A stretch of DNA of 64,000 bases from NCBI GenBank assembly GCA_963920765.1, contig OY987242.1, positions 15,028,002 to 15,092,001 on the forward strand, given 5' to 3'. The notes under the pieces were generated by a model. The model had not been told where the DNA came from, made no database searches, and saw only the letters and a list, made by a program, of their open reading frames with translations. Positions 11,013-24,224 of this stretch are shown here, piece by piece (position 1 is the stretch's first letter; each line of letters begins with the position of its first letter). Position numbers and translations under genes: made by a program. This stretch comes from Ulota crispa (Eukaryota; Streptophyta; Bryopsida; Orthotrichales; Orthotrichaceae).

Positions 11013-14000
11013 TTAGTATCTTACATCGTCACCAAACAGTTCTAAGATCATCCCATTCGTAGACAGAAGCTTGTCCTTCTCCCGCTTAGGTGCCATCTCC
11101 ATACTGTGGCTCCAGAGATCCCCAAGAGCAGCAGCAGCAGCAGCTCCTTGCCGGACGTCTTCTTTGGGCGGCGACAACTGCCTCATCGGTGGTACAGCCT
11201 CGGGTTCATCCCTCCCACCCCAGTCAGGGTGCTCCTCCCAAGGCCGGTCACTGCCAGTATCATCAAGGTGCTTGTCGTCCCACATCAAAACAACATGGGA
11301 GCTGTCTGCATGCTCCGGTGCAATATGGTTGCCTGCGTCTACTTCATCTAGCCTCACGCCCACTTGCGCTCTACTCATGGCCACCTCAGCAGGACTGTAA
11401 CTGAACACAGGCAGAGGTCTGTACTTCAGCATTCCTACGTCAGGGATTTTCAATGGGAAGAGATCAGGCACACCGTCCGCGCCATCGCTGGAGATATCGT
11501 CCTCGTCGTCATCGTCGTCATCATCGTCGTCATCGTCGTCAGAAGAAGAAGACGAGTCATACTCACTCTCGTCACTCTCACCTGGCAACTCGGTTTCATC
11601 GTCGTCACTGTCAATCTTACAATCTTTTAGTCTGTTCTGAAGAGCTCGTCGCCGCAACATGAACACATTGAAATAATAGCTGTTAAGCTCCATCCGTGTT
11701 TTGTGAGGTAAGGCACTGGGAAGATAGTCCCAGAAGTTGTTGCCCTTGGAAGCAGGGTGTGACCGAGCCACCAGTCTGAAAGTCCGTTCGTCCTCTCTGC
11801 TCCAGTGGCGCTCAGCAACACACTCCCCCATCTCATCCAATCCCATCTGTACAAAAGTAGCTGGTCCAAGCTCACTCCGGAGCATCGCCCTCGAGGTTGC
11901 AATATGCACTCTCACACAATGTATGGAACCTTGCTCCTCACAATCGCAGTACATCGGTCTTCTTGTGCCTGCTGGTCTACCTGATCTATCAGCTGCCTCT
12001 GCTTGAGACCATACTGTCACACCCATCCTCCTTTCGTCGTCTTCCTCGTCGTGACTTCCACTCGGTCCTTCTCCGGTAGAATTCTCGTGCAAGGTGTCAC
12101 CGCTTCGGTCCCGGGGAATCCACTCCGGTATGTCAGCTTGGAATTCTGGCCCCATAGGAATCCTCTTCCGTTGCTGACTGTAGCGAGTAAAGGCCGAGTC
12201 GTTGTAATAGGTTGCTCCCTGTCGACCTGACCGCTGTCTGGAATACGGAACTCCTGCCGATCCCCAGATCTCTTGGTGTTGGGACGTGGAACCTGGAGAG
12301 GGCTGAAATCCATAGGACTCCAGTCTTTCTCGAGTGGCCCGGAGTCTTCCAAGGGTTTGAGCATCTGGTCGGACTGTGTCGTCGTAATGCAAGGAAGGTG
12401 TTTGTTTCCTCTACAATGAAGAAGAAAGATCAACGTAAGCTCATTAGACAGGATCATGTTGGATTAGGTATAGAGTTCATTCGAACAAGTCAGGACAAAT
12501 GAGTTCAAAACCCCAACAAAGGTAAAAAGACCTAATTATGACTTTATCGTTTAGGTAAAGTAAAAGTTGTAATTACCAAAAGAATGAGCAAGAATAGAGT
12601 TTCCCAATCTCCTTATAACAAATAGCTCAATAAGGTTGAGGATACCCAAACACATTAGGAACCTGATCCCACCTCGCATAACCTACTAACCCCTGTTACC
12701 ATCGATTCAAACACTTGGTTGGTTGGCCTTTTGTTCGAAAAAGTGATGTACGCATGCCTTAGCTGAAAGAATGTCAATGGCCGCTCACCTTGGAATGTAC
12801 AATCCCATTAAAAGTGGTTTACGACCCCCAAATTCGAAAACGCATCCAAAGTGATAGAGATTCGATCACATCTAAATTTGGCTCTTTTGTACCAAAACTG
12901 ATATCTTTGTAGTGCTGTGCCGATCTTCCCGAAAGGGAAATTTTGCACAGAGGACCAGAGCGATGGGCAGGAAAGGTAAGGCAAACCTGATTGAGGTTGT
13001 CACCACCGCGACCAGGCTTCTTCCACATAACAGACCGCACTTTTGCAGTCAACATGAGGCATTGGCTGGCCCAATCGTCTTGCCCTGAGCTCCCCTCAGC
13101 TGCTGCTGCAGAATCGGTGTCCTCATCGTCATCAGGACAGGCAGCTACTGGACACACAGCAACCCGCTTGATCCAATCCAACATCCCTCGCAACGCCTCA
13201 CGCTGCTGGTGCACATTCTCCTCCCGACGTCCTTCGAACCAGTCCTCACTCAAGCCAGGGCCTTGGTCGGATGCACCAGCTTCCCCTTGTCGAAATCTAG
13301 GGTTTCCATCCAACCCGGATGATGAGACCCAATCCTCACTCACTGAGGAGAGTCGACAGTCCCCTTGATTGCGCTGGTGATCCCTGCCTCGCAAATCCCC
13401 AATCACATCCTCGTCTGATAACAGCAATGCCCCAGCTCCAGCGTCTCTTTTACTGTCATTCACACCAGTGTCCTCATGACGAGAATGTATTGCCAATTCG
13501 GAGCTACTAGCATCTAACCTTGTGGTTAGCTCTTTCGAGAGCTGATCGGTCTCCAAGGCTTTCAGATACTTGACGAACACCAGCTTCAAACCGAGTCCAC
13601 ATTGAGGCCCGAATCCTAATGCCTCCGAGACGGAGGTCCACAGCCTAGCCTCTGTGACTTTGCTGTACCCTCCCAAGGCGTGCACACGAGAATGTAAAGC
13701 CACAAGATCCACCTCCTTGTCACCTATTTTGGCAGGCAATGGCCGCGTACTCTTCCGCCTGCGAGCTTCCAAAATTCTGCGCACTGCAACCATCACGCCA
13801 CCACTACCACCACCACTACCACCACTACCAGTGGATTGGTCATCCTCACCGGGCAAATGTTCGAGCTTGGGCCGCTTCTCATTTACCCAAGACATACGCC
13901 CCTCCTCATTCTCACCCTCCACCTCCTTGCGCTTGTTGCTCTTCATCTCCAAGGGCCTGGCCATCACCCTCCCCACCCGTGAGCAGCTCTGCTGCACCCT

Positions 14001-14072
14001 CCTCTCCTGCATCACCGCTACCCCACCATAGCCATTACTCGCTCCCAAGCTGCATGTGGTGAATGATCCCAT
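11013..14072 (-). CDS. ARID, ELM2 and SANT domain chromatin protein
   Basis: Two exons join in frame, 14072-12987 and 12410-11013, giving about 827 residues. The intron has GT-AG ends and phase 0. Domains in order: a basic, low-complexity N-terminus; an ARID DNA-binding domain at about 95-172 (LVALHSRVHALGGYSKVTE, then LWTSVSEALGFGP); an ELM2 motif at about 445 (RIPMGPEFQADIPEWIP); a SANT/Myb-like segment at about 565-625 (WSREDERTFRLVARSHP to SYYFNVFMLRRRALQNR); then a highly acidic stretch with 12 consecutive Asp; and a conserved C-terminal tail ending FGDDVRY. This order matches the plant ARID-ELM2-SANT group. Members are nuclear and thought to recruit histone deacetylase-type corepressors through ELM2-SANT; that role is inferred from the family. 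The first ATG of the long open exon was chosen as start; the intron lies between ARID and ELM2. Confidence 0.88.
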
Positions 14073-14752
14073 GGCTCCATCGCCATTTCGGGACTCACTG
14101 ACTGACTGACTCCAAGCTCTACCCTAATCCACTCCCCCCATTTGAAAAAACGAAATCCTCCCAAGTTCCAGCTCAAGAGAGGGTGATGTCACGGGTCCAT
14201 GATTCTCGTAGACTCACCGGGGCAGAAAGGCAGAGGGAGTGGAAAAAGCAAACTAATTGGAAAACTTAACCTAGGGTGAGTGGGTGAGTGAGTTGATTGA
14301 ATATAAACCGAAAACAGAAAGCAGACAAAAGCCAAAGGGAAAGGAACGAGACGAGTGGAAGTGGCGAGGGGAAAAAGGCGGAAGACAGGGGGGCCAACAG
14401 CAGCACCAGCGATGTGGGGGGGGGTAGGGGAGCTGGCTCAGAGTCAGAGAGACTGAGAGTGAGAGAAAATGGAGAAAATGAAGCAGGCTGGGACCTGTGC
14501 CTTCCTTTTATTGCCAACCCCAACTTTGCCATGTCATCACATATCACATCTTCTCCTAGCCCATCCCTCCCCCCCAACCCTCCTTCCTTAGCATCTCCTT
14601 TTTATTGGTGTAATCTATAACCGTGCCAAGATTTGGTCTTGTCCTTCTCACATCTTCATTTTTTTTATTTTTTTGGGTCATATTTTGCTAACATGAATTT
14701 ATGAATGACTGGCGGTTGGTGCTAGCTACGCTACGAATGCATTATTAGAGTT
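14073..14752. promoter_or_regulatory. 5' flank of ARID-ELM2 gene
   Basis: This sequence lies upstream of the start codon at 14072 on the minus strand. A GACT repeat lies at 14098-14112, followed by purine-rich sequence on the plus strand at about 14320-14480 (pyrimidine-rich on the transcribed strand), a common feature of plant 5' leaders. No specific promoter box is assigned. Confidence 0.4.
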
Positions 14753-14756
14753 TTAA

Positions 14757-15666
14757 CCCGTAAAGGACTGAGCCAAATCACTCAAAACTGCCACTTTTGG
14801 GGGTTAGTAAGAAGGTAATTTTTTTTGAAAATTTGGGAAATTCAACCGTAGTATCTTGTCCTAAACTGGATTAGGTACTTGTGAAAAGAAAAATTAGGTC
14901 ATTCCAGATGGAGAGGAGTGAGATATTTACATCTAAAGTGAAAAGAAAAGTTTTTTTCTTGCTGTCCCAAATTTTTAGAAGCCTTTAACCACTCTTATAA
15001 CAACAAATTTGCTCTACCCAAAGTTGCGCTTTTTTTTTCCATGTAGGAGATCAAGTTAGGTATGTGTGGGAGAATTTTCAAATCAATTGGACCTACACAA
15101 TACATGAGAAAAATTAGTAAGTAAAAAGTAGAGAATGAGTCAAATCACTAAATTGTTAAGAATTTAATTATTAAAATGAAAATTGCAAATCCTAATGGTC
15201 CAAATGTTGTGATAAACAACTACTTCCTTTGGTTTAATTTTTTTTCCAAAATAATGAAAATTGAGTAAAATAAAGGTCTTCAAAGTTGATTTTAGAGTAG
15301 AGAATCCATAACTACCCACAAACAAAAACTCCTCATAACTTTGATCTCATTGATTGAAATTGAATGATTCAAAGCTTCCCACCTATAAAAAAATCTAAAG
15401 AACCAATTTCAATTTTAATTTTAAAAAATTATAGTTTTTAAAGAAGTTTTTGGGCTGCCCGGGCAGGCAGTCCTCCCCAAATTTTCATAAATTCATGCAT
15501 AACTTCTTCATCAAATGTCAAAATGAAAAAAAAATTAGACGCCCACTCAAATTTTTGAATTCCCCACCTTCCACAAAAGTTTCAAAAAATCACACAAAGT
15601 GGCTCATCCAAAGGTACATGCCCAAGCTCCCACTTGTCCCCCAAAGAGACAACAGTCCTTCAGGGG
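14757..15666. mobile_element. TTAA-bounded element, about 910 bp
   Basis: TTAA lies at 14753-14756 and 15667-15670. Left end CCCGTAAAGGACTG and right end, read inward, CCCCTGAAGGACTG form an imperfect inverted pair. No longer duplication flanks them. The interior is AT-rich with two modest open frames (15450-15852) that I do not recognise. The same CCTTAAAGGAC-type end recurs at 47631 and 48001. Confidence 0.55.
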
Positions 15667-15670
15667 TTAA

Positions 15671-16722
15671 TGAACTATGCTATTTTATCAACCTTAAGTG
15701 GTGAGCATGTGAGTGGTGCGCCAAGACTTGGTGAGCAAGAACCAACTTCAAGCTCAAAATTATTGAAAAAGCTAAAAAAAATAGTAAGTTTCTCTAAAGA
15801 AAGAAGTTTAAAATGCACAAATATAAGGTCCTATGTACACAAACATAGGTGAAATTGAGTGTTTTGACAAAATATCTAAGCTCATGGCTCATGGACTCGC
15901 AGATCCCTGCTTATAATAAAGCAATCCCTGAATTTTATTAGGATTTTCATATGTTAAATAAAATAGAAAGTAAACATATCATACAAAGGAAGATGTGACA
16001 TTCTAGAGGTGGTGATATGATATTAAAGAGGTCATTATGATTTTTGTAGTATGACTAGCAGTTGACGCTTGCTATGTAACGAACTCACCATTAGAGTTTT
16101 ATTAGGAGTTTTGTATTTTAGATAGAATGCAAAATATAAATCTTGGTAACTCTTGGAGATGTGATAAGACCAAGGGCAAGTTTTAACCCCTAAACGCCCA
16201 AGGGGGTAAGGGCAAAACATAAATGCGTTATAAAATGATAATATTGTAACTTTGAGGAAGTTTATTTCAAAAGAGAAAACTTGAATCATCATGTATAATA
16301 AGTATCATTAGGATCAAACATTCAAAAAAAGGTTTGGACTCTTATTTGATAAATTTAGAAGCACTTAAAATTTAATATTCATCAAAATTACACAATTTAT
16401 TCATAGAATTCAAAAACTAATATGATTTTGGTAAAAAATAGACTTCTCTTCTAAAGTTCAAAAATGAAATATACTTTAAGGAGAGAATATCATTTGTTTC
16501 CCAAAATAGTATATTTTGTAACAATAACAAATATTGAAGTGTTTGTCTTGTAAAAATTCTCCTTGGTGGAATTTAACTTGGATTGACAATATTCAAATCG
16601 GGTTGGAAAGAAGACTTGCTTTCAAGTATGAGTTTTTGTTTTGTTTTTCAAAAAAACTAGTTTTTCATCTTGGGCAGCCCAAAAAAAGGGCAGCAACTAG
16701 AAAATGGTGAATTGGCCGTTCA
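15671..16722. other. intergenic repeat debris, no gene
   Basis: This stretch contains a lone TTAACCCC end at 16183-16190 without a visible partner. A TTTTTGTAGTATGAC word near 16038 recurs at about 16736, where a longer dispersed repeat starts. A segment at 16050-16090 resembles 14718-14760, both ending in ATTAGAGTTTTA. Nothing reads as coding. Confidence 0.45.
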
Positions 16723-17393
16723 AAGGTCACAATGATTTTTGTAGTATGACAGCTTCCTATCATCCCTTAGGAGGCATTAAGTGGAAAGTGCCATCTCTTT
16801 GTTGTGCACATTCTATTGAGTAATAAATGGAGGGATTGGCTCTCATTGGTCCAAATTTGTCAAGACTAGCAAGAACTTGCTCTATTTTGCTAAAATAAAA
16901 TGCTTTAGTTAAGAGGTTTCTTTAAGGTCATTTTTCACCTTTTTGATTGATTTGAGATTTGTGAGTTTATTCACTACAAGAAAACCATGGTTGAATCTAC
17001 AAAATGTTGACAAAGATTGTGATCTAATCTATAGTATACTGTAGGTTAGGTCACAATCTTTGTCAACTTTTTGTAGATTCAACCATGGTTTTCTTGTAGT
17101 GATTATGGTGATTTTTTGTGTTATTGTTATTGCTTTTGTGGCTTAGGTTGTCTTGTTTTGTATTTGTTTGATCTTTCCTTCTTCTTAACAACAAATGTCT
17201 ACAAAATGTAGTACATTAAAGGATTATTTATCAATGACAAATTTAGAGGATTAGATGAAGAATGTTATAGCAAAAAAAAAACAAAAAACAAAAAACAAAA
17301 ATTGAGTGTAAAAAGGTCCTTTAGGTATGTGATTGTGTGAATGGAAATTTTAAACAAAGTAATGTGAACACAAAAGGATACAATTTAAGTATG
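16723..17393. repeat. dispersed repeat copy A (inverted copy at 24850-25492)
   Basis: This segment matches the reverse complement of 24850-25492 along its whole length, including words such as GGAGGGATTGGCTCTCATTG and GTGCACATTCTATTGAGTAA. Copy A is interrupted by a CACTA-like MITE at 16972-17101. The parent family is not identified and no coding capacity is evident. Confidence 0.85.
16972..17101. mobile_element. CACTA-like MITE, 130 bp, with 3-bp duplication
   Basis: The element begins CACTACAAGAAAACCATGG and ends with the inverted CCATGGTTTTCTTGTAGTG. It is almost entirely self-complementary, so it folds as a hairpin. It is flanked by ATT on both sides (16969-16971, 17102-17104). The related copy at 24850-25492 has an uninterrupted GTTTATTATGG at the same place, confirming the insertion and the 3-bp duplication. 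CACTAC-type ends with a 3-bp duplication are characteristic of CACTA (EnSpm) elements. Confidence 0.9.
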
Positions 17394-18239
17394 AAAATAA
17401 TATGTTGGCATATTTTTTCTATGATTTTGACTTGGGGAGGGCAGTGAGCAATAGCAATAGAAAACTACGTTCAAACAAATGATAGGGTGCTTATAAAAAT
17501 ATTTGAGATTAAAATTGTAATTTTTTTTTATACTATAGGGTACAAAAGTGCCATGACATGTCTTCGAACTACCGTAGGATATAGAATTATAGGTCCAATT
17601 AGAGAAAAATTAGACCCTAGAATATACTTTTTTTATTCTATTTTTTATGGCCAAGAGCATTGAATGATGTGGCCTTGTGAGTGGCATATTTAAAGGGTTC
17701 AATAATTTTTATATCTTTCTAGTAAATTAGTGTCATTGACAATTTTTACTAAAAATACAATAGTAGTATTGACTACACTTTTCTGCTAAGTTATACTTGT
17801 AAGTAGTCATTAGTGGGGGAAAAAACAAATATTTGAAAGAAATTTAATGTAGGACAAAAACTATAGTAGAGTTTTTTTTTCAATCTAAATTACCATATCA
17901 TTTATTCATATCAGTCTAAACTTATAAGTAATGCAAGCTCTTTCTCTAATAACCCAAAGTACAAAATTATGTAATGATAGAGTGTTTAAATAAGAAAAGA
18001 AAAGTAATACCTTCTTAAAAAATACTTGGTGTTTGCACCTATCCATTTTTTTAAACACATGGACCTCCCAAGCATGTGCTACCACTGGTAGAAAACTTTG
18101 TTGAAGTTAACATAAATTACATGATGTTTCTTGCTTCTAACGCAAATTTTTGCATTAGAAACAAGAAATATGATGTAGTTTATGTTGACTTCAATAAAGT
18201 TTTCTTGTGTATATGCAAGAGATCAAGTGGCTTGATATT
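17394..18239. other. intergenic, no feature recognised
   Basis: AT-rich sequence between two CACTA-like MITEs. Homopolymer runs are common. No open frame with recognisable similarity and no inverted repeat of note were seen. Confidence 0.5.
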
Positions 18240-18403
18240 CACTACAAGGAAACATGGTCGAATCAACAGAAAAGTTGACAAAAATTGTGACCTAATCTAC
18301 AGTATAGGATGACAAAGATTGTGACCTAATATACAGTATACCGTAGATTAGGTCACAATTTTTGTCAACTTTTATGTTGATTTGACCATGTTTCCTTGTA
18401 GTG
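18240..18403. mobile_element. CACTA-like MITE, 164 bp
   Basis: Same family as 16972-17101. It starts CACTACAAGGAAACATGG, ends CATGTTTCCTTGTAGTG, and is flanked by ATT at 18237-18239 and 18404-18406. It is longer because an inner word (GATTGTGACCTAAT type) is duplicated in direct orientation near 18280-18335. Confidence 0.88.
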
Positions 18404-19864
18404 ATTGAAAGAAAGAATAAATAATTTTGTTTTGAAAATTCTCAAAAATAGAATAATAATGCAATATAAAATCTAAATTTATTAGAAAATATATGGCTTT
18501 AATCTTGAACGTTTCATTATTGAATATTACCTAATGAATTGCTCATGAAGTCATATTTTTAATTAATTGCAACATTAAAAAAATTTGAAATTTAAGGTCT
18601 ACCTAGATTGAATAGTGCATAATTCTTATTTGCATATTGTGCAATGTTATTAGTGTGGTTACATGATATTGGAGGCTACAACTTGCTTCATCAAAATGAA
18701 ATGTTAAATTCATATGAAATTGTAATTGATTGAGATTTCACAAGTTAAAGAAAGACTAGTTGCCACTTGTCAATACTATGAAGTGCATTAGGATTTATAA
18801 ATAGTTGTGTTTATATTGACAATATCCATTGACCTAAACAATGATTATTTTGCATAGAAATCTTGGAACCAATTGTTTCCATAGTCAAATTTTGCTTATC
18901 TTTTAACCCAAAAAATTTCACATTCAAATGTGACAATGTTATTGATGGTGTTGAAATTTGACAATGCAAGTTCTACTTTCTTCAACATAGAGGGAAAAAA
19001 CTATTTTTTCTTATTCACATTTTGGCCATTATTTTTCAACTATTTTTTATGCATCAAAATAAAATTTTACACCTCTTGTTATTCTTAAACATCTTCTTTT
19101 ATAATTAAGTAAACTTGTCAACTCCATCAAATTGCATCCATTGAGCTTGATCATTTTGAGTTCATAATATTGATGTTACATATGAGTTTTTTTGCAAATT
19201 ACAGTTTGAGTTTAATGTTGTTAAATTGTACATGTGCAAAACCTAAAAACATTTGAATAGTTAGCAGCTTTAGCAAATACCACCAATCATAAAAAAAACA
19301 TACAAATGTTAATATGTGTATGCACTATAAAACAAAACAAAGTTGCACATAAAAAATCCCAAGCCTTAGTACCTTTTGGTCCCAATGTCCCAACCATTGG
19401 TTAATCAACAGCAATCTCAACATCCATATCTTGATAAAAAAAAGCAATTATTAGCATGATAATGTTAGTTTTAGTTTCTATTTCATTCAAATTTATAAGC
19501 ATCAAAGTATATGTTCAATGATCAAGCAATAGCTTCAAGACAGTGGTTCTTCCATTCTTTGTGCCAAACTAGTATAAAATACAAGCAACATATACAGAGG
19601 AAACCATGAAGGAGAGATACATATTGGATAAATTCTCATATTTAGCAAACCAATAGGTTGGTTACTACATAGTTCATATGAGCAATTAATTATCAAGCTC
19701 AACCTTTTTAAAAAGAGGAAATTTTAAATGAAATTGTGTCTTTGAAATTCAAACTTTGAACAAATGTCCACAACCTATTACATTAGCTCAAGGTGAAATT
19801 TAAAAAGAAAAAGTCATAACTCAATTTGTTTAAATTTCTTTTCAAATCTATTATTGAAAAATTT
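18404..19864. other. intergenic and 3' flank of COX5b
   Basis: AT-rich with no recognised gene. The last few hundred bases should include the 3' untranslated region of the minus-strand COX5b gene, whose stop is at 19865-19867. Confidence 0.5.
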
Positions 19865-22169
19865 CTAATGATGTTCGTCGTGTCCAGGTTGACCGCCTCT
19901 TGTAACCTTCAACTGCAATCAATTACAAGCAAGCACTAGTTTAATCAATAAGATTTTTGAATATGTATAAATACATGGTATTTTTATTTTTTCATGTACA
20001 CTGTATTGCAACAACATTAGAGGAAATGATATTTTATTGCTCCTCAAGACATTTGTTGTAAGTATGTTGCTTAGACAAATTTGTAAAAGTAATTAATTCA
20101 TGTAATTAATATGCCAGTCTACATTAAACCTGAAAGACTTGGGCACACACAGAGCACTCAATTGTCTTGCCCTTCTCCAAGTGAAACCATGTGATGTCAT
20201 GTTCATCCTCTTTTTGCACAACAAAATATATAGAACATCTTCATTAAAATCTACACCATGTGAAATAAAAACATGAAAATGCAAGACAAATATGGATTGG
20301 TGTTTATTTTCTAGTGTTGACATTACTTTCAAAATAAAAGATTGCAATGCACAATACAAAAAAATTGTAAAAACTTGTATTAGTTTTTCATAACCAATAC
20401 GTCCTTGTATAATACATGTAGATCTTAGAGTTCTTCCCTTTTAAAATTCTTACAACCATGATTGAGAAGCTTTGAGAATCAAATTAAAAAAACTCTTACC
20501 ACCAACCCCACCGCAACATCCAACAATTCGTACGTCATAATGTGACTCAACAATCATTGGAGCCTCCTGAATATTATAGATGCATACAACAACATGCTCA
20601 TGAGTAAATGAATTTTTATGATTATATCTAGTTTTGAACATTATATGCATATTAGATTCTATGGATCTATGACCATACCTCTTACAAAAATCATTATAAT
20701 TTAAAACATGCAAATGCAAATATATAATAGAGTTTCAAAAAATTGAACACCTTAAACACAATCACTACACCTTTATAACCAAGTTTGCAAAAAAAATAAA
20801 GCAAATAGCAACCTAACCTTTGTGCCAATAGGCCCGCGAGGAGGAGTGAGATCAAATCGAGTTTTGCCCTACAAGAAATGAAGAAATTTTGTAACAGTAA
20901 TTACAAAGCCAATAGGGCAGCAAAAACATTGAATTCAATCACACAAGGAGGAAGAAACTCTACTTGTCGCTTCCATTCCAACTCCTCTCGCTCAACTCCC
21001 GTTGCAATCCCAAATTCATCTAAAATCAAATTTGGAGGCCAATTAGAACATTCTCAACAAATTGAATATTCATGACTAAATGTCTAAGTTGTTGCAATTT
21101 GATGTGGTTCCAAACAAAATTCATTAATTCCAACTTAAATAATATATGAGCATAAGATTTGAATTTATTATAACAACAAAGTTTAAAAAAAATGATACTT
21201 TTCTTTTTCCTATTTGAAACCTAAACCTATATTTGGTTGACTTATACCCGACCTACCCAACCTTGTTTTTAGAAAATGATAGGATTTTTGCAAACTAACA
21301 TGAGATGTTTTAGCAAACAATTTCAATAATACAAACTTAATACATCCAAGTAATCTTGTAAGTGCAAACTTAGTTCAACATAAATTGACCCTAACCCCTA
21401 TTACATCATCTCTATTGAGAAAAGCATCTTCATTTTGAATAACATAAAAAATAGAAATCTTTTCAATCATTCTTGTCCACCATTTTGTTTTCAAGTAGGA
21501 GAAATTGAAAACCCTTGCAATCTTATCTTACAACAGTGGCACCATAGAGTATACAACTATTAATGTTTACAAACAAATTTAAATTGCTAAACTTGTGAGA
21601 TAAATTTCTTTTTCAATAGCCAAAAAAAAATGCAAAGATGCTATGCTCATTAGGTTAAATGCCAAATATTTTTTCTTGCTATAGAAATTTAACAAATGGC
21701 AATATGATATGAATATCACCTAATGAATCTACAAAACACTTGAGTCTTTGTTACCAAATCAAAATCAATGCAACATTCATAGAATTTAGTATCCTCAGTT
21801 TGTAGCTTGACAAAAATTGCTCACATATAAAAATAATTTTTTTTAGGGTGCAGTTCAAAACTAAAAGGTTAAACAACACAAATAAAATGACAATATTGTG
21901 TTTGTGCCCAAGTAGTGAACTCAACAAAAAAACAATACTAAGCTTACCACACTAAACAATGTTAATGATGTGTAAAGAAATTTGATGGAAATGGATTATT
22001 TAATAGCAGTTACAAAGCAAAGACATGGAATCATTTATAGAAAAGTACCATGACATAGAGCGGTAGCATGAAACCATTTTGAAGAAGAAACCAAAAAACT
22101 AGAGCCGGTTTGTGTGCTAAGCACTCGCAATATTGATGAGCCTTGGCGTCTAGCAAATGCTTTCAACAT
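19865..22169 (-). CDS. COX5B: Cytochrome c oxidase subunit 5b (COX5b), mitochondrial
   Basis: A nuclear-encoded, zinc-binding subunit of respiratory complex IV at the inner mitochondrial membrane. Six short exons were assembled by hand: 22169-22049, 21019-20964, 20868-20818, 20566-20500, 20209-20130 and 19912-19865. All have GT-AG junctions, phases agree, and the total is 423 bases (140 residues). Exon 1 (MLKAFARRQGSSILRVLS) is a Ser/Arg-rich amphipathic presequence. Exons 2-6 read IATGVEREELEWKRQ, RFDLTPPRGPIGTK, EAPMIVESHYDVRIVGCCGG, EDEHDITWFHLEKGKTIEC-SVC and a final GGQPGHDEHH. These match the plant COX5b order closely. Likely metal ligands are the Cys at 93 or 94 and C117/C120 (CxxC). 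Two adjacent Cys replace the usual Cys-Pro at 93-94. The acceptor before exon 5 follows a run of A and is the weakest junction. Confidence 0.88.
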
Positions 22170-24224
22170 TTTGCTACAACTTAAGCAAGAAAGCACGTTC
22201 TTTGTTCTACAACAAATAAATATTGCTTGCAAAATGCAAGTTCTTTTGCAATAATTTTGCAATGAAAATATGGTTTTTCAAAAATGGTGGAGTACAATTA
22301 GAACAAGATTTGATGCAAAATTAGCAAATAAAAAAATCTACAAACATGTAATGCATGGATTTATGGAGGGATATTTAAATTTTTTTGCAAAACAATGTAG
22401 AAAATTAGAAATTCATCTCAAAGGTTTTACAAAGCCCATAACAAATGGCAAACTAAGCAATTCAAAACATTTTTTGTTACCATTACAAACTTCCATCAAA
22501 AACCAGCTAAACGCAATAAAAATATTATTATGTAAGCATTGCAAAAATTATTGGAAAGAAGCCTTGTAAAATCTCTTGCTATACTAACACAAAAAAAATT
22601 CAAACCAAATACAAGAGCATTGCAAAATAAAAACCATTATGCAAAAAATAAAAAGTAAGTTTTACAACCATACAAAAACTTGTTACAAATCAATAAGCCG
22701 CAAAACATTTTAAAATGTATTGCAAAATATTTTTAGAATACATTGCAAAACATCCAAAAAGGGTTCATGAATGCCTTCTATTGAAATGGTTTTATGACAA
22801 AAATTTCTCTCTCAAATTGCATATACTAAAATATTGAAAACTTCTGTTAAAAGACAACACAAAATGGTTAAAAGTGCACTAGACAATTAGAAGACATAGT
22901 ATAAATACATTGAAGGGAATATCAAAAATACATTGCAATAAAACTATGTAAAGAATTGCACATGCTTTGCCAATATGCTTCAATCACAAATTAAATCATT
23001 ATACAAAAATACTTGGGATTGTAAAATATATATAAATGAGAACAAACAAATAAAGACAAAAAAAAAACTAAAAATGAAATAAAATGAAATAGTATAATAT
23101 TGAAATTATAAAATACATAAAATACATACATGTCATATTAATACGTTGCTCTCTGAAATACATGTTCATCCAAATATTCAAGTTTATTCAAAATCAAGAT
23201 TTTTTTTGTATGACCATAAATATTTAGTACAACAAACTAGGTAGCTTCACTAACATGGTTTAATTTCTTGGCAAAAAATCGCCACCTTTGACAAATTTCC
23301 TCCAATGAGTTTTGTTCCCACAAGATATTTTATAATCTAGAAGGGACAACAAGGCATTCATTCAATAGGAAATTAAACCTTGCTCACTAACCATTGTTTT
23401 TATCCATTAGTTGCACTTGTAAAGACCCCTTTATTCTCCTTAGCCTTTATATGCATTTGTGCAACACCCGCCTTCCTCTTCTATGAGCATAGCCCACCTC
23501 CTTTAAGACCATCTTGAATAACTTATTTTGATTTTGGCTTCTTAATTTCAACTAGTCACATAATCACCTCCCAAATATCCATTAGCAAGATAGCTTCATA
23601 ATCTAAAACAATAATTTACATTACCTTTTTGTCTCCATTATCCAATCCAACCTAGCTTGCAATTTAATTAGTTAGTTTTTCTTGCACATCTTAATGACTA
23701 GGCATGGGGACAATTATTATAACAATATATCCTAGCTTATTTCAAAATGCAAAATTCAATCAACTTATTTTTCCACACATTACTATTTTTTTAAATGCAA
23801 ATTTATGTTCAATCATCCAAAAATATCAACGCGATCAAAGAACATACAGCATTGTTTATCGATAAAAAAATAAAAAAGAAGCATATGATACCAAGATAAC
23901 CATAACAAGGGATTTGGGCCCAAGAAGGGGCCAAGAGTTCCCAAAACCATGGGAACTTTAGGCCTAATCCCCCACACTTCCACACAGGCAGTCAACAAGA
24001 GTTTGACCTAGCAGAGAGCCAACTACTTCAGATAAGTTATTTTATTAATTTAAAAAATCAAAATCAAAATTTAAACAAATATTGTATTTTCTTAAAGTTT
24101 TTTTTTCCTAATTATTATTTTTAAATTTTATTTTTCTAAGGACTAGCAGGGGCTAGTTCCCAACATCAAGAATAGCCAAACTTGCAGCCCTTGTAGCCCC
24201 TTGTAGGGCTCAGTCTTCCCCTAA
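22170..24224. other. upstream flank of COX5b and AT-rich intergenic
   Basis: The COX5b promoter should lie just above 22169. From 22270 to about 22990 the word ATTGCAAAA or its close variants recurs many times, suggesting degenerate low-complexity repetition. A 99-codon open frame at 22270-22569 is Lys/Asn-rich and is attributed to that composition. No further gene was recognised. Confidence 0.45.

Noticed and set aside
11071..12502. Several plus-strand open frames of 60-109 codons opposite ARID-ELM2 exon 2
   Set aside because: They lie antisense to a well-supported exon, have no recognisable domains and reflect its GC-rich codon use.
22270..22569. 99-codon plus-strand open frame above COX5b
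   Set aside because: Lys/Asn/His-rich composition in a stretch of degenerate ATTGCAAAA repetition; nothing protein-like was recognised.
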